Both the position numbers and the translations under genes were made by a program. Below the pieces are notes generated by a model, which was not told the origin of the DNA, made no database searches, and saw nothing but the letters and a program-made list of their open reading frames with translations. A stretch of DNA of 64,000 nt from Nageia nagi (Eukaryota > Pinophyta), in assembly GCA_050084985.1 (NCBI GenBank), contig JBITNC010000001.1, positions 177,196,001 through 177,260,000 on the forward strand. Direction: 5' to 3'. How positions within the stretch are numbered: position 1 is the first letter of the stretch; each line of letters begins with the position of its first letter. Positions 34,257-47,303 of this stretch are shown one piece after another.

Positions 34257-35410
34257 TGTAGACATTGAAAAATAATACTTTTAGAGTAGATATGTTTTAT
34301 GAAATTGACATGTTGTAACTCATTATTTGACTTATTATTAATATTTATTGTGTAAATTCAAACTACTCAAAAGTCCAAAATAGAAAAAAAAGTGAATTAA
34401 AACACAAATATGAGCAAAAGTGGGCATATAGCCCAAATAAGTTAAGTTATCTCAAGAGGTATATAACTCAAAGTGAAATTAGAATTCTAAATCTTGGCTC
34501 ATTATTATTATGCACACTTATGATTTTTTTTTCTCACATTATTGCTCTAATATCATTACTAGGGTTTTTAGATAAAGGTTTGAAGATTTAATATTTTCAC
34601 CACAAATATCCATCAAACCTATCAAAGCTTGCTTCCACATTCATGAGGTAATATTTCCATAGTTGAATTGAATTATTATTGTATGTATGTGGTGTTCTCA
34701 AGGTTATTATAGGGATTTGAAGACAATATAATCATGAAAGGGATTGGGAAGACCTACCTTTTGTATCCTCCATAAATTTGTATGCGTGTAATATATTGTT
34801 TAGGCTAAAATCATATTATCTTGCATTTCCACCATTAAAATCATTGTTTGAACTCATAATAGCTTAAATATATGTTATTAACATCCATTAGATCTCATGG
34901 GTATCTTTGGATCAAATTGATTCAAGGATCTTTAAAGATCTCCTCATTTTCAAGATTTTAATTTTTTAAAGGATTTTAAGTATTAGATCTTAATTTTAGC
35001 CATCAAAACATGTAAATATTAGTTCCATAGTTCAAATCCACCATATAATTGTTCAAAGAGCATTTGGATGCAAGCATTTGCACAAATAGGCATATATAAT
35101 TCATTTGTTCTCAATGATTAGATGGATTAGGGGATCACATATCATTTGGAGTGAGGAGACTCATAGCATGCTCACATAGGTACCTCAAAGAGCCTAGGTT
35201 TGGAGGTCCCCCTTTCCATTTATATTCATTTAGGGTTTATTGATGTTATTGCAAAGTTTTTGCTTAATATTCAAAGATTTGGACCTACCTTCATCAAGTT
35301 TTCTACCTAATGCTCATTAATAAAATAAAAGTTATGTAATTTGAGGTTTGTGTGTGTATTTTATTTTTTTATGCATGTTATACCATATATAGCATAAATT
35401 TAAACCTACA
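34257..35410 (+). repeat. gypsy II left LTR
   Basis: It begins TGTAGACATTGAAAAATA and ends AAACCTACA. It is collinear with 42146-43261 but with many substitutions and indels, much more diverged than the gypsy I LTRs, so this is an older insertion. Confidence 0.85.
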
Positions 35411-38400
35411 TTTTAAGGGATGAACCTAACTTGAACCAACAACAACCTTTGAATTTGGTGTTTTCCTCACCTTTTCCTTAAATTTCCAAATTTTGCTTAT
35501 ATTTTTATTTTCTTATTTTCCACCCACCTAAGTGGAAAAAATATTTAAAGCCTATGGAATTTATAATCAATTTTGAGCAATATTTTGATAGGATAGTCTA
35601 AGGAGAGGGGCAAATTAGATATGAGATTTGGAGCTTTGATCTACATTTTTTTCCTAGAGGCGATCCAATTCATTCCTGGTAATAGTAGCATCACACCTAG
35701 AAATAAAGGTAAAAAGTTACAAAAGATTTTTAGTAGAGTTTTGAAGCATAAAATAGACTTTAGGCTATTCACACCACACATAGGAATCAATTAGCTAGGT
35801 TCATGATACCTAGGCCTAGGCACACTGAGCCTAGGTCCCAAACCCCTAGGCACACTGTGTCCAACCCCTAGGTGCATCACACTTTATAAATAGGGTATTT
35901 TGAGCTCCATACTCAGTCACAAGCATGCCACACCCCTGAATAGAGGCCTTATTTTCTAAAAAAAATCATAGATGAGATGAAGTTCAAATTATGCCTAGAA
36001 ATAGAAATCACTTTTTCTCAATCAAATCTTAGTCGAGACGCAATTCAAATAATGTTTAGGACTAGTGTACCTCAAATTTTTAATTTTTAATGAAAAACTT
36101 ATAATAGGGTGAATTTTTTAGCTTGTCACATCTAAATGTAGTTGTGTAATATTGTAGGGGATGTGTTTACAGTTGTGATAGAGTCATCCATTATTGCTTT
36201 CATTTTTGCAATTTTGTCTTGATGATTAGCTTAGTTTTTTTAAATATCTCTCATTTGGGAGGATTTGTAATCTACTTCCCTTAACACTTGGAGTAGGAGG
36301 AAATGTTTGTATCTAAGTAAAAATTTGAATTCATTTTTGTATCTAGTTCATATTATTTCAATGCTTGATTCATCCTAGTCTTGCCTTATTTTGTATTGTG
36401 TAGTAGCAAAATTGCATTCATACTTAGGGGGTATTGATGCATACATAAGAAATTTGCTTTCAATTTAAAAATTGGATCTTAGATCAAGGTTTTACTTGCT
36501 TTCTTTTTATTCAGTGCATCAAAAATCATTCCTTTAATTCATTTCATTTGAAAAGAAAAACATTACTAAAAAGAACATACTTGGGAAGGGATTGCAAATA
36601 TTGTTGAGGGAGTATTGTACACTTCATATTAATTACATCTCATATTTGCTTTTTGTAATAAATTCCATCACAATCCTAGGGAGTTACTAGTGCATGTAGA
36701 CTTGAATACCATGACCTAACCCATACTTGAAGATGAAAACTAAAGTGGAAGACCCCCTTCCATTTAGGATAGCTTCTTATGGAGCATACCAAAGAACCCT
36801 TGCAAAATAATCTACATCCCTAGAAGATTGATCCTTTTTCTTGATAAATGCTTGACTAGAATAATTTCATTTAGGTAAGCATAAAGAGATTATTGCATTA
36901 AAAGATATCAAAACTAAAATGATAAGCATCAAATTGAACAAAGAAAAAATTAGAATAACTAAGCAAAAATTGCTATCTATAATCATTGCTATATTCATAT
37001 AGTTTTTGCATCATCATCCTAAGTGTTTGTTTTAATATTGTACCAAACTAAACAAGAATATTTTTTGAAAAATATTGTAAGCTTTATGTTTAGTGTTTCT
37101 TTCATTTTTGTTTGTACTTTCACTTCCATTGTACTCATAGTTTGTAAAAGTTCCACATTGTAGTTGTGTGAAAATGGAGCTTGATCTATCTGAGGATTCA
37201 ATATAGTATAAGGATTCCCTTTTGGGAATGTTGGAGACAAGAATACAAAGAAAAAATAATGATGAAAGTGAGGTAAAAGATGATCCAATAAATAGTGTAG
37301 ATAATTAGTCCATTCGGTTTCACAAGGACACCAAACCTTTCAACATCTTACACCTAAACAAATGGAAATGGTAATGGAGGAAGTTCAAAACTCAAGTGTC
37401 CCTACACTACAAGCTTCTCCACTTTTAGAATTTCAAGATATATTCTAGTTTCATTCGATAATTACAATAGTACCATAATGAATGGGGGTGTATCTTAAGT
37501 TGCTATTGGTACATCTCTATCCCTTCCCAAACTTAATAAAAGATATCCTAGTGAACAAAATTAGTACCAAGAGATGATGGATAACATTCAAAATAATATC
37601 CCTCAACCATCCATATCACAAATTAGCCTTAATCCACCTCAAACACCAATTGCAAAAAATGTTGGTTAAGGCTAGTTTCCACCTTAAGAATGTAAACTAT
37701 CCACCAACTAAGATACCATATTTAACACCCTTAACCATTCAAAGAACCTTGGATTATGGAGAATTTATAATATTCAATAAGCACAAGAAAGATTCAACTG
37801 GAGGCTATCATAAGAAAAGTCCATCATTCCTAAACTTGCACCTAAATTTGAACAACAATACTTTCAAAACATAATACCCAACTTCCAAAATGTTGTTCAA
37901 CACAACACACATCCTCCATTTCAAAGGCAAATGAAATTTAATTAAGCTAATTCTTTGCAAAATATTGCCTTCCAAAATTCACCAAATATCCAAAATACTA
38001 ATGCCAACAATTTGCAAATTCCACAAAATTAAGTATCTTGGAACATAAATTCATAAGGCCAAAACCCCAATGTTGATCAATTTAACCAAGCCAGTCTTGA
38101 TGATTGGGAGGGCCTTGACCAACATTTTTTATAGTATCAATAAAATACCCAAAGTGGGTAAAACCAAGGTATGGCTCATTTTCAAACTCCTCAATTTCAA
38201 ACACTTCAAACCATAACATGCAAAACCTTCATGGAACTCAAAACTCCACTCAAAATACCAACCAATAAAATACCTAATAAGGTTTTTCAACTCCAACCAT
38301 GGAAGAGATGCAACAATTAATTAGGTACATGCAAATTCTTATGTATCAAAAATAGATGGGATTTACATGCAAGTCAAAATTAGTATATTTTACAAGGTAC

Positions 38401-38700
38401 ACAATAAGGGCAAGGTCATCGTATGCAATAGAATAGTGATCAATATATGCAACAAGTTTATGGTTTAAATAATCAATTTTAACCCCAAGGTTGAAAATAG
38501 GTTTATAATCAAAATCTTGGGAATAATACACAAGCAACATCTTGGGGTAAACAAGGAACATTCTATAACCCTAATGAATATGCTTTTGATAGGAAAGTGA
38601 GTTGTTCAATAAATCAAATTAGTCTTATGGTGGATCAAATCCATCCCATGATGGACCAAATTCATCTTACGAGATGCCCAATGTGCACAATGAAAACTAA
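35411..38700 (+). other. gypsy II leader and N-terminal gag region, decayed
   Basis: A long untranslated-like stretch, then from about 37300 Asn/Gln/Pro-rich readings typical of low-complexity gag N-termini. No frame is open far enough to call, and I found no convincing primer-binding site. Confidence 0.4.
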
Positions 38701-38799
38701 ATTATGATAAGGTTGCAAGAGTTAGAGTTTAATACAAATAATTAGATATTATCTAAAGTCAGCTATGGGAAGATATGCAATGAGCCTATAAATCCTTGT

Positions 38800-40250
38800 A
38801 TTCCCATGAGTACTTACCCTAAGAAGTTTGAGATTCCTAAAATAGATAAGTTCAAGAGTAAAAAGGATCCAAAGGAGCATTTAAGGCACTTCAAACATGC
38901 TTCTTATTTGATTATAAATGATAATGCTCTCTTATTGAGAACTTTTCCTATGACTCTTAGGAGACAAGTTATGAATTGGTACAATACACTACCACAACAT
39001 AGCTTGTATACATTTGAGCAACTTGCAAACCTCTTTCTTGAACATTTCTCTATCAATATTGAGAAGAGATATTCCATTATAGATTTAATGAATTTAGCTC
39101 AATTTGATCAAGAATCCATTTTTGACTATGTTGGCATGTTGTGGTATTTGATTATAAATATGAACTTCTCTTTACCTCAAGAAGAGTTGCTGAGACTATT
39201 TAGCAAAAGTTGCATTAGGAAAATCTCTATTTATCTCTAAATACAACAACATGAGACCTTAAGGAAGCAATTTCTCAAGCAAAGGTTATAGAAGAGGTCA
39301 TGGTTCAGAATGGTGGGATCAAGATGGTAAAGAAAGAAAATAATAATCATGGTTATGGATCTAATAAGAGTGGTGCTATGAATGGAGGCAAGCCCCAAGT
39401 CAATCAATTGATGCTCTATGCATCGCCAACACCTCTAATGCAAAATATTTAACAAGCTAATAAAATAAATGTACCAAGTCAACCTTACAATTAGAATCAA
39501 TCATAGGGCAAGAATTAGAATCATGCATAGGGGCAATCTTCTAGGCCATAGAGGAAGTTTGAGCCATTAGGGAACCTTTTTCCAAGATTTTCATAAAAAT
39601 TAATGATGCTAAACTATTAAGATTACCAAAAGTTTTGTGGGATCCTTATTGGTACACTAAACCATGGTATAAAGATGATGAGTTTTGTTATTTTCATAGG
39701 GTACAAAGTCATAGTACCAACCATTACATTTATATATGCAAGGTCATTAAGAGTTTCATAGATTCAAAGAATTTAGTGCTTAATGGTACCTCTTTGAATC
39801 CTAACACCAATTTCCAAGTATATCAAAATTTGTTGCCTCAATAGGGTGTGAATCAAGTTAGTACCACTAGGTATTACAATCAGTATTTTCCTACTCATAA
39901 TGTTCCCTATGAATATGGAACACAACAACAACGGTGAGGGAAGCAAAATAGAAACAAGAATAGATGCACTTTGTAGGGATGGTTAATGCAGCCATCAGGG
40001 CTGACCAATATAGATATAAAGGAAAGAGTTAACAAAAAACTCACAAGGATATAGGGGTGGACATTAATATGCCAAATTATATTCCTCCTCCTCCTCCTCC
40101 AACATAATGAGATGTTAAGAAGAAGTTATAGAGAGACTTAGAGAAATAGTTGAGACTTACCCACATCAAATTCTTTCTATAGGACCTAATCAAGAATTCT
40201 CATCAACATAGAGAGTCTTTGGATTAGATTTTATGAACTATAAAGTTGGA
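38800..40250 (+). pseudogene. Ty3/gypsy gag of gypsy II
   Basis: The 38806-39240 frame shows YPKKFEIPKIDKFKSKKDPK and then EHLRHF, the gag capsid start, followed by RTFPMTLRRQVMNWYNTLP and LANLFLEHFS, the core motifs. Downstream pieces (39635-39844, DPYWYTKPWYKDDEFCYFHR then HSTNHYIYICKVIKSFID) give the zinc-knuckle-like CX2H...H...C region typical of this gag type. Remnants run to about 40250, where a protease-like linker fades out. Stops and frameshifts separate the pieces. Confidence 0.85.
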
Positions 40251-40259
40251 TGCCTCAAA

Positions 40260-41630
40260 TCCTAATGTTTTTTTTAACTTTACTGGGCTTGTGTAAGCAA
40301 ATTGTCTCAATTATGGATAAAAATTCAATGTTATACTAACAAATATTTTTAAGGCCATAGTCACTCCATGAGCAAAATCTCTCACAAATTGCAGGTTATT
40401 ACAAGCTTGGGGCATGAAAGGACTTTATCAGCTTCATAATCATGGTTCAATAGAACTGTGTCTCAATTACCAAAGTAACATAATGGATATTATATTTATT
40501 TCATCCTTTCTCTTTAAATTGATTATTCTTTCTTTGGATATGATTAATGCAAGTATTATGTTGGATTACTCTCAAAAAGGCATTATCTAGGAGAGTAGGA
40601 CCCAAATAGAGGTACTCTCCTCATTCATGGATTCTAAGTTTTTGTTTGATTCCTTGAAGAAGCTAGAGTGAGGGGTAATACAAGACCAAAAGGGGGTAGA
40701 AGACATACCATACTTAGCATATTGATATAAAAAGGGAAATCCACTTTACTATTAAAAATTATCTTCTCTTCTCTAAATTGCTTTAGATTATGCAATTTTA
40801 ATGCTTTTTATTTCACATCCAAATAGGGGCAAAATGTAGATGCCTAAAAATGATTTATTATTTATTTAATAAATAATATTTAGACTTCCTAAATAATTAA
40901 TTTGAATATTACAAATATCAAGATAAAGTTATTATTACAATATGCTAAGGTCAATGCAATGTCATATGCTATGGTTCATATTTCAATTTATCTTGAATAC
41001 AATAAAATTTTATATTATTGCTACAAGTCAACCTTCAATCCTCTTTATGTATTTTCATAATATATATGCAAGTGGAATAGGTTGACCTCCATGGATCAGA
41101 ACTCTTGGATATGACAAGATCTTTGATAGGTGGTTATCTCCCACAATCTTCATAAAGAAATGGTGTCTTTAAATGCCACCTATTATGAGAAATTATTATA
41201 CTCTAAGTTCTAAAACATTCTATTTTTTATGCACTCCATAATTCTTCATATTCAATGTTGTTAACCATGTACATGTCGAGGATTTAGGATTTCAAATTTC
41301 AATGATAGAGGCTATTGATCCATGCATACGAAGATCCATTGTAAGCTTGTCTCTAATACGGTACCAATTCTTTGAAGATCCATTACCATTTGCTTTTGAA
41401 GACTGCACATGTACACTTCATATCAAGTGCATGATATTCATGTATTATTATTGTATCTAATAGTGTACATATATAGCTCTTCTTATATCATAGACCAATT
41501 TTATTTATTATGTATATTCATATTTTACACAATTCAATGTCTACAACATGCTTGCTAGTAAGTCTACATGCTTACTCCATCAAAAAATTTTTGCATAGGT
41601 TTGATGCATTTGATCATAAAATATTATATA
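40260..41630. other. gypsy II internal DNA without recognised coding sequence
   Basis: This is where pol would lie, but no RT, RNase H or integrase motif could be read on either strand. Confidence 0.4.
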
Positions 41631-41639
41631 ATTTGTTCA

Positions 41640-42000
41640 AAGTTCTACCTCCATGAACACATTGGTTAGCATTCAAATTTGACGAATAGTACATTCAAAT
41701 TGCTACTCATATTTGTTCTAAATTTTCCATGAACACATTAGTTACAATTTGAATTATCGTAAGGTTCATTCAAATTACTATCCATATTTGTTCTAAATTT
41801 GCTAAGAACACATTGTTTAGGATTCAAATTTTACAAATACTACATTCAGATTCCCCTTCATATTTGTTCTAAATTTTTCAATTTTTTAACTTTCAAGAAC
41901 ACATTGTTTAGGGTTTGAATTTGACAAATACTAGATTCAAATCCCTATTCATATTTGTTCCAAATGTTTATCCTTTTTTCTACCATGAACACATTATTTT
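41640..42000. repeat. ~85-100-bp tandem repeat before the gypsy II 3' LTR, 4-5 copies
   Basis: The words gaacacattg-tta, attcaaatttgac, and tcatatttgttctaaattt recur in order, with divergence between copies. The array sits just 5' of the right LTR. Confidence 0.7.
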
Positions 42001-42145
42001 ACATATTCATTAAAAGTGTTCAAATTATTTAAATTTTAAATTCTAAATTTTTTAAATTACAAATATTTTTTGAACTAACATCTAGGTATCTACACTTGTT
42101 GAACTAAGTCTTTTGTGTAAAAGACCTAGTCTAACAAGGGAATAA

Positions 42146-43261
42146 TGTTGACACTAAAAAATAGTACTTTTTGAGTAAATATATTTTATGATATTGACAT
42201 ATTGTAACTCATTTTTTTTATTTTTTCTTAATTTTTATTGTGTAAATTCAAACTATTCAAAAGTCCAAAATAAAGCAAAAAGTGACTTAAAACACAAATA
42301 TGAACAAAAATGGGTATCTAGCCCAAGTTAAGTTGTCTCAAGAGGTATATAACTCAAAGTGAAATTAGAATTACAAGTATTGGATCATTATTTTTTATGA
42401 AAACTTATAATTTTTTCTCTCACATTATTGATCCAAGATCATTACTAAGGTTTTGAGATAAGGGTTTGAAGATTCAAGGATTTCAACACAAATCTCCATC
42501 AAATCTATCAAAGCTTGCTTCCATATTCATGAGGTAACATTTCTATGGTGTTTCTATGGTTTAATTGAATTATTATTGTATGTATTTGTTGGATTCAAGG
42601 TTCTTGTAGGGATTTGAAGACAATACAACCGTGGAAGAGCTTGGGAAGACCTACCTTTTGTATCCTCCACAAAATTGTATGCATGTAATGTGTTGTTTAG
42701 GCTAAAATCATATTATCTTGCATTTCCACCATTAAAATTATTGTTTAAAATTATAATAGCTTAAATACATGTTATTAACATCCATTATATCTCATGGGTA
42801 TCCTTTTATTAAATTTATTTAAGGGTTTTAAATGTTAGATCTTAATTTTAGCCTCAAAACATGTAAAGATTGCTTTCACAGTTCAAATCCACCATAGAAA
42901 TTATTCAAAGAGAATTTAGATACAACCATTTGCATAAATAAGCATATATAATTTGTTTTTTCTCAATTATTTGAAGGCTTAGGGTCTCACATGATATTTA
43001 GAGTGAGGATACACACACCATGATCACCTAGATGCCTTAAACGGCCTAGGTTTGGAGGTCCCCCTTTCCATTACATGCATTTAGGGTTTATTGATGTTCT
43101 TCCAAAGTTTTAGCTTAATATTCAAAGATTTGAATCTAAATTAATCAAATTTTCTACCTAATTATCATTAAGAAAAGAAAATTTGTATAATTTGAGGTTT
43201 GTGTGTGCATTTAACTTGTTTATGCATGTTAGATCACATATAGCACAAATTTTTACCTACA
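42146..43261 (+). repeat. gypsy II right LTR
   Basis: It begins TGTTGACACTAAAAAATA and ends TTTTTACCTACA, collinear with the left LTR. Copy B of the PPR locus begins directly after it. Confidence 0.85.
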
Positions 43262-44282
43262 AAATGTATGCAAAATATTTTGTTAGGTGTAAAGGTAAAA
43301 TATTGAATGTAGACTATAGATTGTATTAATTTTACATAGTAATACTAAGAGAAAATTATCTATAAATTTTTTCCTTTCATTCCTATATCACTAGACCAAA
43401 AATGGGCTTTGGAGGTGGGTAATTTGAAGCGATTTTGGGGAGGTAGTTAAAAATCACCTTAATTTTAGGTTTTACTAGCGATTTTCATGGGGTAATTTTA
43501 AACCAACCCCAAAAAATATAAGGATGAAACAAAAAATCACCTCTTAGTGAAAACCAAAAAAATTAAAAATAAAGGCATGCGTGAGGTTGAACTTAGGTGG
43601 GTACTTGGAATGTTATTAACATTTTGAGCTTATCGGCTAAGGGGTTAGAGGATAGAAAGGGGAATTTTACAATGTGAGATAAGATGAGATGAGATGAACA
43701 AGTAGGTATTATTCCACATTGCATGATATTATATTCTTTTGCATTCTACATATATGTATATTCCTTATAGTTTTTCTTCATTATTTTAGAAAATCCATTT
43801 TGTGTATCCTAAAATCATTGTAAATCATGAAACTATGTTTGGTGTCATGTATCTTGTCAAACAATTCCATTAAAGAGTAAATGAAAATAGTTTATCTTTG
43901 AATATTATAGTTATAACTAATCTAATAGCCATTTATGAAAAATATGGAAGAATACATGAGGATGCCCTCAAAATCTTTGATCTAATGATGCACTTGGAAC
44001 TAACCCTAACTATATAACCTTTGTATGTGTTCTACTTGCATGCAGTTCTAGTGGATGAGGGCTATAAATACTAATAACATTAGTAAAACTTATTGAATTA
44101 TTCATAGGATGAATCATTATACAAGTATTATTTGACCTTATTGGAAAAGTAGGTATTACTATCACTCCAAAATCCTCACTTACTCCATTTCATGAAAGAA
44201 ATCCTCTCCCCATTCACTCTTTGTAATTAAAATCATATATTGATAGAGGTAGAAATAGAAATAGATGGGTATAATACCACCT
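43262..44282 (+). pseudogene. PPR locus copy B, 5' part (interrupted by copia III)
   Basis: Paralogous to 24045-25010: the same SINE-like segment, the same head-to-head PPR fragments, and the same GLVDEGYKY-type block at about 44045. It is cut at 44282 within a sequence that continues at 53032. Confidence 0.7.
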
Positions 44283-44784
44283 TGAGAGAGTTGAACTATA
44301 AACTAAACAACTCTATATCCATAAGATCTCATGAAAGCTCACAAAACACATCTAACTAACACACAAAGCAATCTCACAAAGATAACACAAAATGTAAGTG
44401 GTTCCTCCAACTAGGAGTACATCCACTAACTAGATCTCACTTCATTCATAAACATGAATCTCTTATAATCCTTATAATCTCATATCCTACACTTCTATCC
44501 TATAGGATAACTTTACTCCATAATTAGTGTGTGATCACAAAGATGGAGCTTTCTATTTATAGGCCAAAAATCCCTCTTTGAATCACCTTTTTATCCAATG
44601 TACAAAAGCATGACATGCACATCCTTTTACTCAAGGGGCATGCTCATGACATGGAGTGCAGGATAAGTTACATTATTATATTCACTTAAATACTTAAGGT
44701 ATCAAATGATACCCTCAAGTATTAGTGAACTTACATAGAATATTATTACATAACCTTTACAATAATGCATTATACATTCCAACA
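44283..44784 (-). repeat. copia III left LTR (3' in element sense)
   Basis: 502 bp, TGAGAGAG to TTCCAACA on the plus strand. Related to the right LTR and to the solo LTR at 62391-62889. It has a TATA-like tatttataggcc segment near 44550-44565. Confidence 0.93.
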
Positions 44785-44796
44785 CTCCCCCTTAAT
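44785..44796 (-). other. polypurine tract of copia III
   Basis: On the minus strand TTAAGGGGGAG directly precedes the TGTTGGAA LTR start. Confidence 0.75.
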
Positions 44797-45229
44797 ACAA
44801 TATTGGGATAGAGCAAATAAAAAAGAATAAAGAGAGAAAGTAAGAGAGTTCTCCTCCAAATAGATACAATGGATATGAGAACTTTTTACATATTTGTGAA
44901 GTAAAAAAGATCTAGTTTGAGACTCACAATGTTTTCAAATACAATCATTAACCATAATTGATTTTAATGTACATGAAGTAGTCATCCAACTGGAAGTCAT
45001 AAAGAGTCTCTAAGAGTTTGTATACTTGAGGTAAGTAACTTACAATTTCAAAGGAACCTATAAGTCATACGTAGCTCAAATAATAAGATTAGTTAGATGC
45101 AACATATTCATCTCAACAAGGATATATGAATCACACAAATGCTATCATAACCTAATCAATGGTGCACTATAAGTCATCACCAAGATGCCATGCCAAAAAA
45201 TTATAGTTACCTGCTATATATAAAATATG

Positions 45230-45560
45230 TGTTAATTATAATAGAGCATGCACATACAAGTTCCTCGCATATGAATAACTAAAAAATGCCAAAATACATA
45301 TAAGAGTTCCTCACAAATGGATAATTGAACAATGCTAGATTGACCAAAATAGAGCATGCACATATAAGTTCCTCACATATGGATAACTAAATAGTGCCAA
45401 AAGACACATAAGAGTTCTTCACATATGGATAACTAAATAGTGCTAGATTAACCAAAATAGAGCATGCACATATGAGTTCCTCACATATGGATAACTAAAC
45501 AGTGCCAAATAACACATAGAGTTCCTCACATATGGATAACTAAACAGTGCTAGATTGGCC
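45230..45560. repeat. tandem repeats in the copia III 3' untranslated region
   Basis: The phrases gagcatgcacatat, agttcctcacatatggataac and taaa-agtgc recur about six times at roughly 60-bp intervals, in alternating versions. Confidence 0.7.
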
Positions 45561-45729
45561 AATATTTTGCTTTAAAAATTTGTACAATAAGTTCCTCATG
45601 TAGAGAAAACTTACCATGAAGGTGTACAACAACATTAACACTATACAACACAAAATCCTTCTATGGGTGAAGTTGTCATCACAAATATGAATTCAACACA
45701 AGAATTCAAACTTCACTTCCCCTTGAGGA

Positions 45730-46490
45730 AAACTTCACCAACTAGATAGCATCTTTAAGCTTACAAAATTGAGCTTTTGGGAGGGGCTTGATGAACAAAT
45801 CAGCAAAGTTCAAGGTGGATGTACAATACTCCAAATGTACAATGCCATTAAGAACCTTCTTTTTGATAAAATGGGCATGGATTTCTACATATTTTATTCT
45901 CTAATGGAACACAAGATTCTTAGCCAAAGAAATAGTTGATTGATTATCTGAAGAAATCAAAGATGAGCCACCTTGCTCATACTCAATTTCTTTCAAAAGA
46001 TGCCTTAGCCAAATAGATTGTTGGGTTGCAATAAACATAGTACAGTATTCAATTTCTATGGTGGAAAGAGAAATAGTAGGCTACTTCTTGGAAGCCCAAG
46101 AGATAGCACCTAAAATAATGCTAAACACATATGTAGAGGTTGACTTCCTATCATCTTTATCTCCTCCATAGTCAAAAAATGAGAATCTAGATAGAATAAA
46201 TGAAAGTAACTTAGAATACTTGAGAGCAAGATCTTTAGTCCTTACAACATACCTCAAGATTTTCTTAACAGCATTGAGCTACTCAACATAATATTTTTGC
46301 ATGAATCATGCCATTAGATTCACTACAAAGGTAACATCTAACCTATATATAGTCAAATACAAAAGACTACTAATTAATTACCTGTAAGCTATAGCATCAG
46401 CTAATTGAGAGTTGGAGCTTAGAGAAATAGTGATTCTAGGAGAGACTGGGATCGTAGCATATCTACACTCCTCCATTCCAAACTTCTATA
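45730..46490 (-). pseudogene. copia III RNase H region, broken
   Basis: The 3' end of pol. On the minus strand near 45735-45805 it reads NFADLFIKPLPKAQFCKLKD, the conserved copia C-terminus (D..TK.L....F). The upstream part includes the QSIWLRHLL and CSISMVEAEY-like RNase H blocks read with stops (about 45990-46080). No frame is open. About 940 bp of untranslated DNA, rich in a ~100-bp repeated word set (catatggataactaaa..., 45230-45560), separates it from the LTR. Confidence 0.75.
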
Positions 46491-47282
46491 AGATGTATGA
46501 TATATACTTAGATTGATTGAGATAAGTATAATCCTTGTATTGATACACTTACATTCTAAGATAGTATTGCAAGAGACCAAGATTAGTCATTTCAAATGTT
46601 GTCTTAAGTTTGGATATGCACTCTTGAATGATTTCATCATTGTTCTCAATAATCAAAAGATCATCCACATATTAAGCACATATAGATTGGAGTTATAAAA
46701 ATACTTAGAGAATCTAATGTTTGCAAAGTACCCTAAAATCTTTCTGTACTAGGTTTGAGGTGCTTGCTTAAGTCCATACAATGACTTTTTTAGCTTGCAT
46801 AAAAAGAACTCTTTGCTTTCCATGATAAACCCTTCTAGTTGATTCATGAAGATTTCCATATCTAAGTCACCATTGAGAAATGCACTTTTGACATCAAGTT
46901 GAAAAAATTTTCATCTTTGAGCTACAAAAAAGGTAAGGATAACTCTCACAGTAGGCATATTTGCCATGGAAGTAAAGGTTTTCTCATAATCTACATCATA
47001 TTTCTAAGTAAAACCTTTAGCTACTAACCTTGCCTTGTATTTCTCAATATCTCCAACTAAATTAAATTTGACATTATATATCCACTTTTTACCAATCACA
47101 TTTTTCTCATTAGGATAAAGAATCAAGTCCCAAGTTTTATTTTTCATAAACATCTCATACTCCATTTTTATGGCTTCCATCCAACACTCATGCTTTGAAT
47201 CTTCTTTAAAGGTTGAGGGCTCGTGCTTGTTGTCAATATTGGTAAATAAAAATTTGTTCAAGGTCATGTTCCTTATTACCAT
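46490..47282 (-). pseudogene. copia III reverse transcriptase, broken
   Basis: The 47004-47282 frame is the N-terminal block: EPSTFKEDSKHECWMEAIKM, NKTWDLI and EKYKARLVAKGFT. Further on, after stops, the active-site box YVDDLLI is intact at 46651-46671. It lies between integrase and RNase H. The catalytic residues are retained, but stops in the connecting parts exclude a product. Confidence 0.9.
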
Positions 47283-47303
47283 TTGAGTTGGAGAGTTTTA
47301 TTC

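Larger units (their letters stand above)
34257..43261 (+). mobile_element. gypsy II: old Ty3/gypsy element with gag but no recognisable pol
   Basis: Direct repeats of 1154 bp (34257-35410) and 1116 bp (42146-43261) have TG...CA ends and clearly diverged sequence. A purine run (AACAAGGGAATAA) precedes the right LTR, giving plus orientation, in agreement with gag at 38.8 kb. The flanking 5-mers acatc and aaatg could be a TSD decayed at two positions; the uninterrupted paralog reads acatg at this point (about 54474). No RT or integrase was found, so this is an internally deleted or large non-autonomous derivative. Confidence 0.85.
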
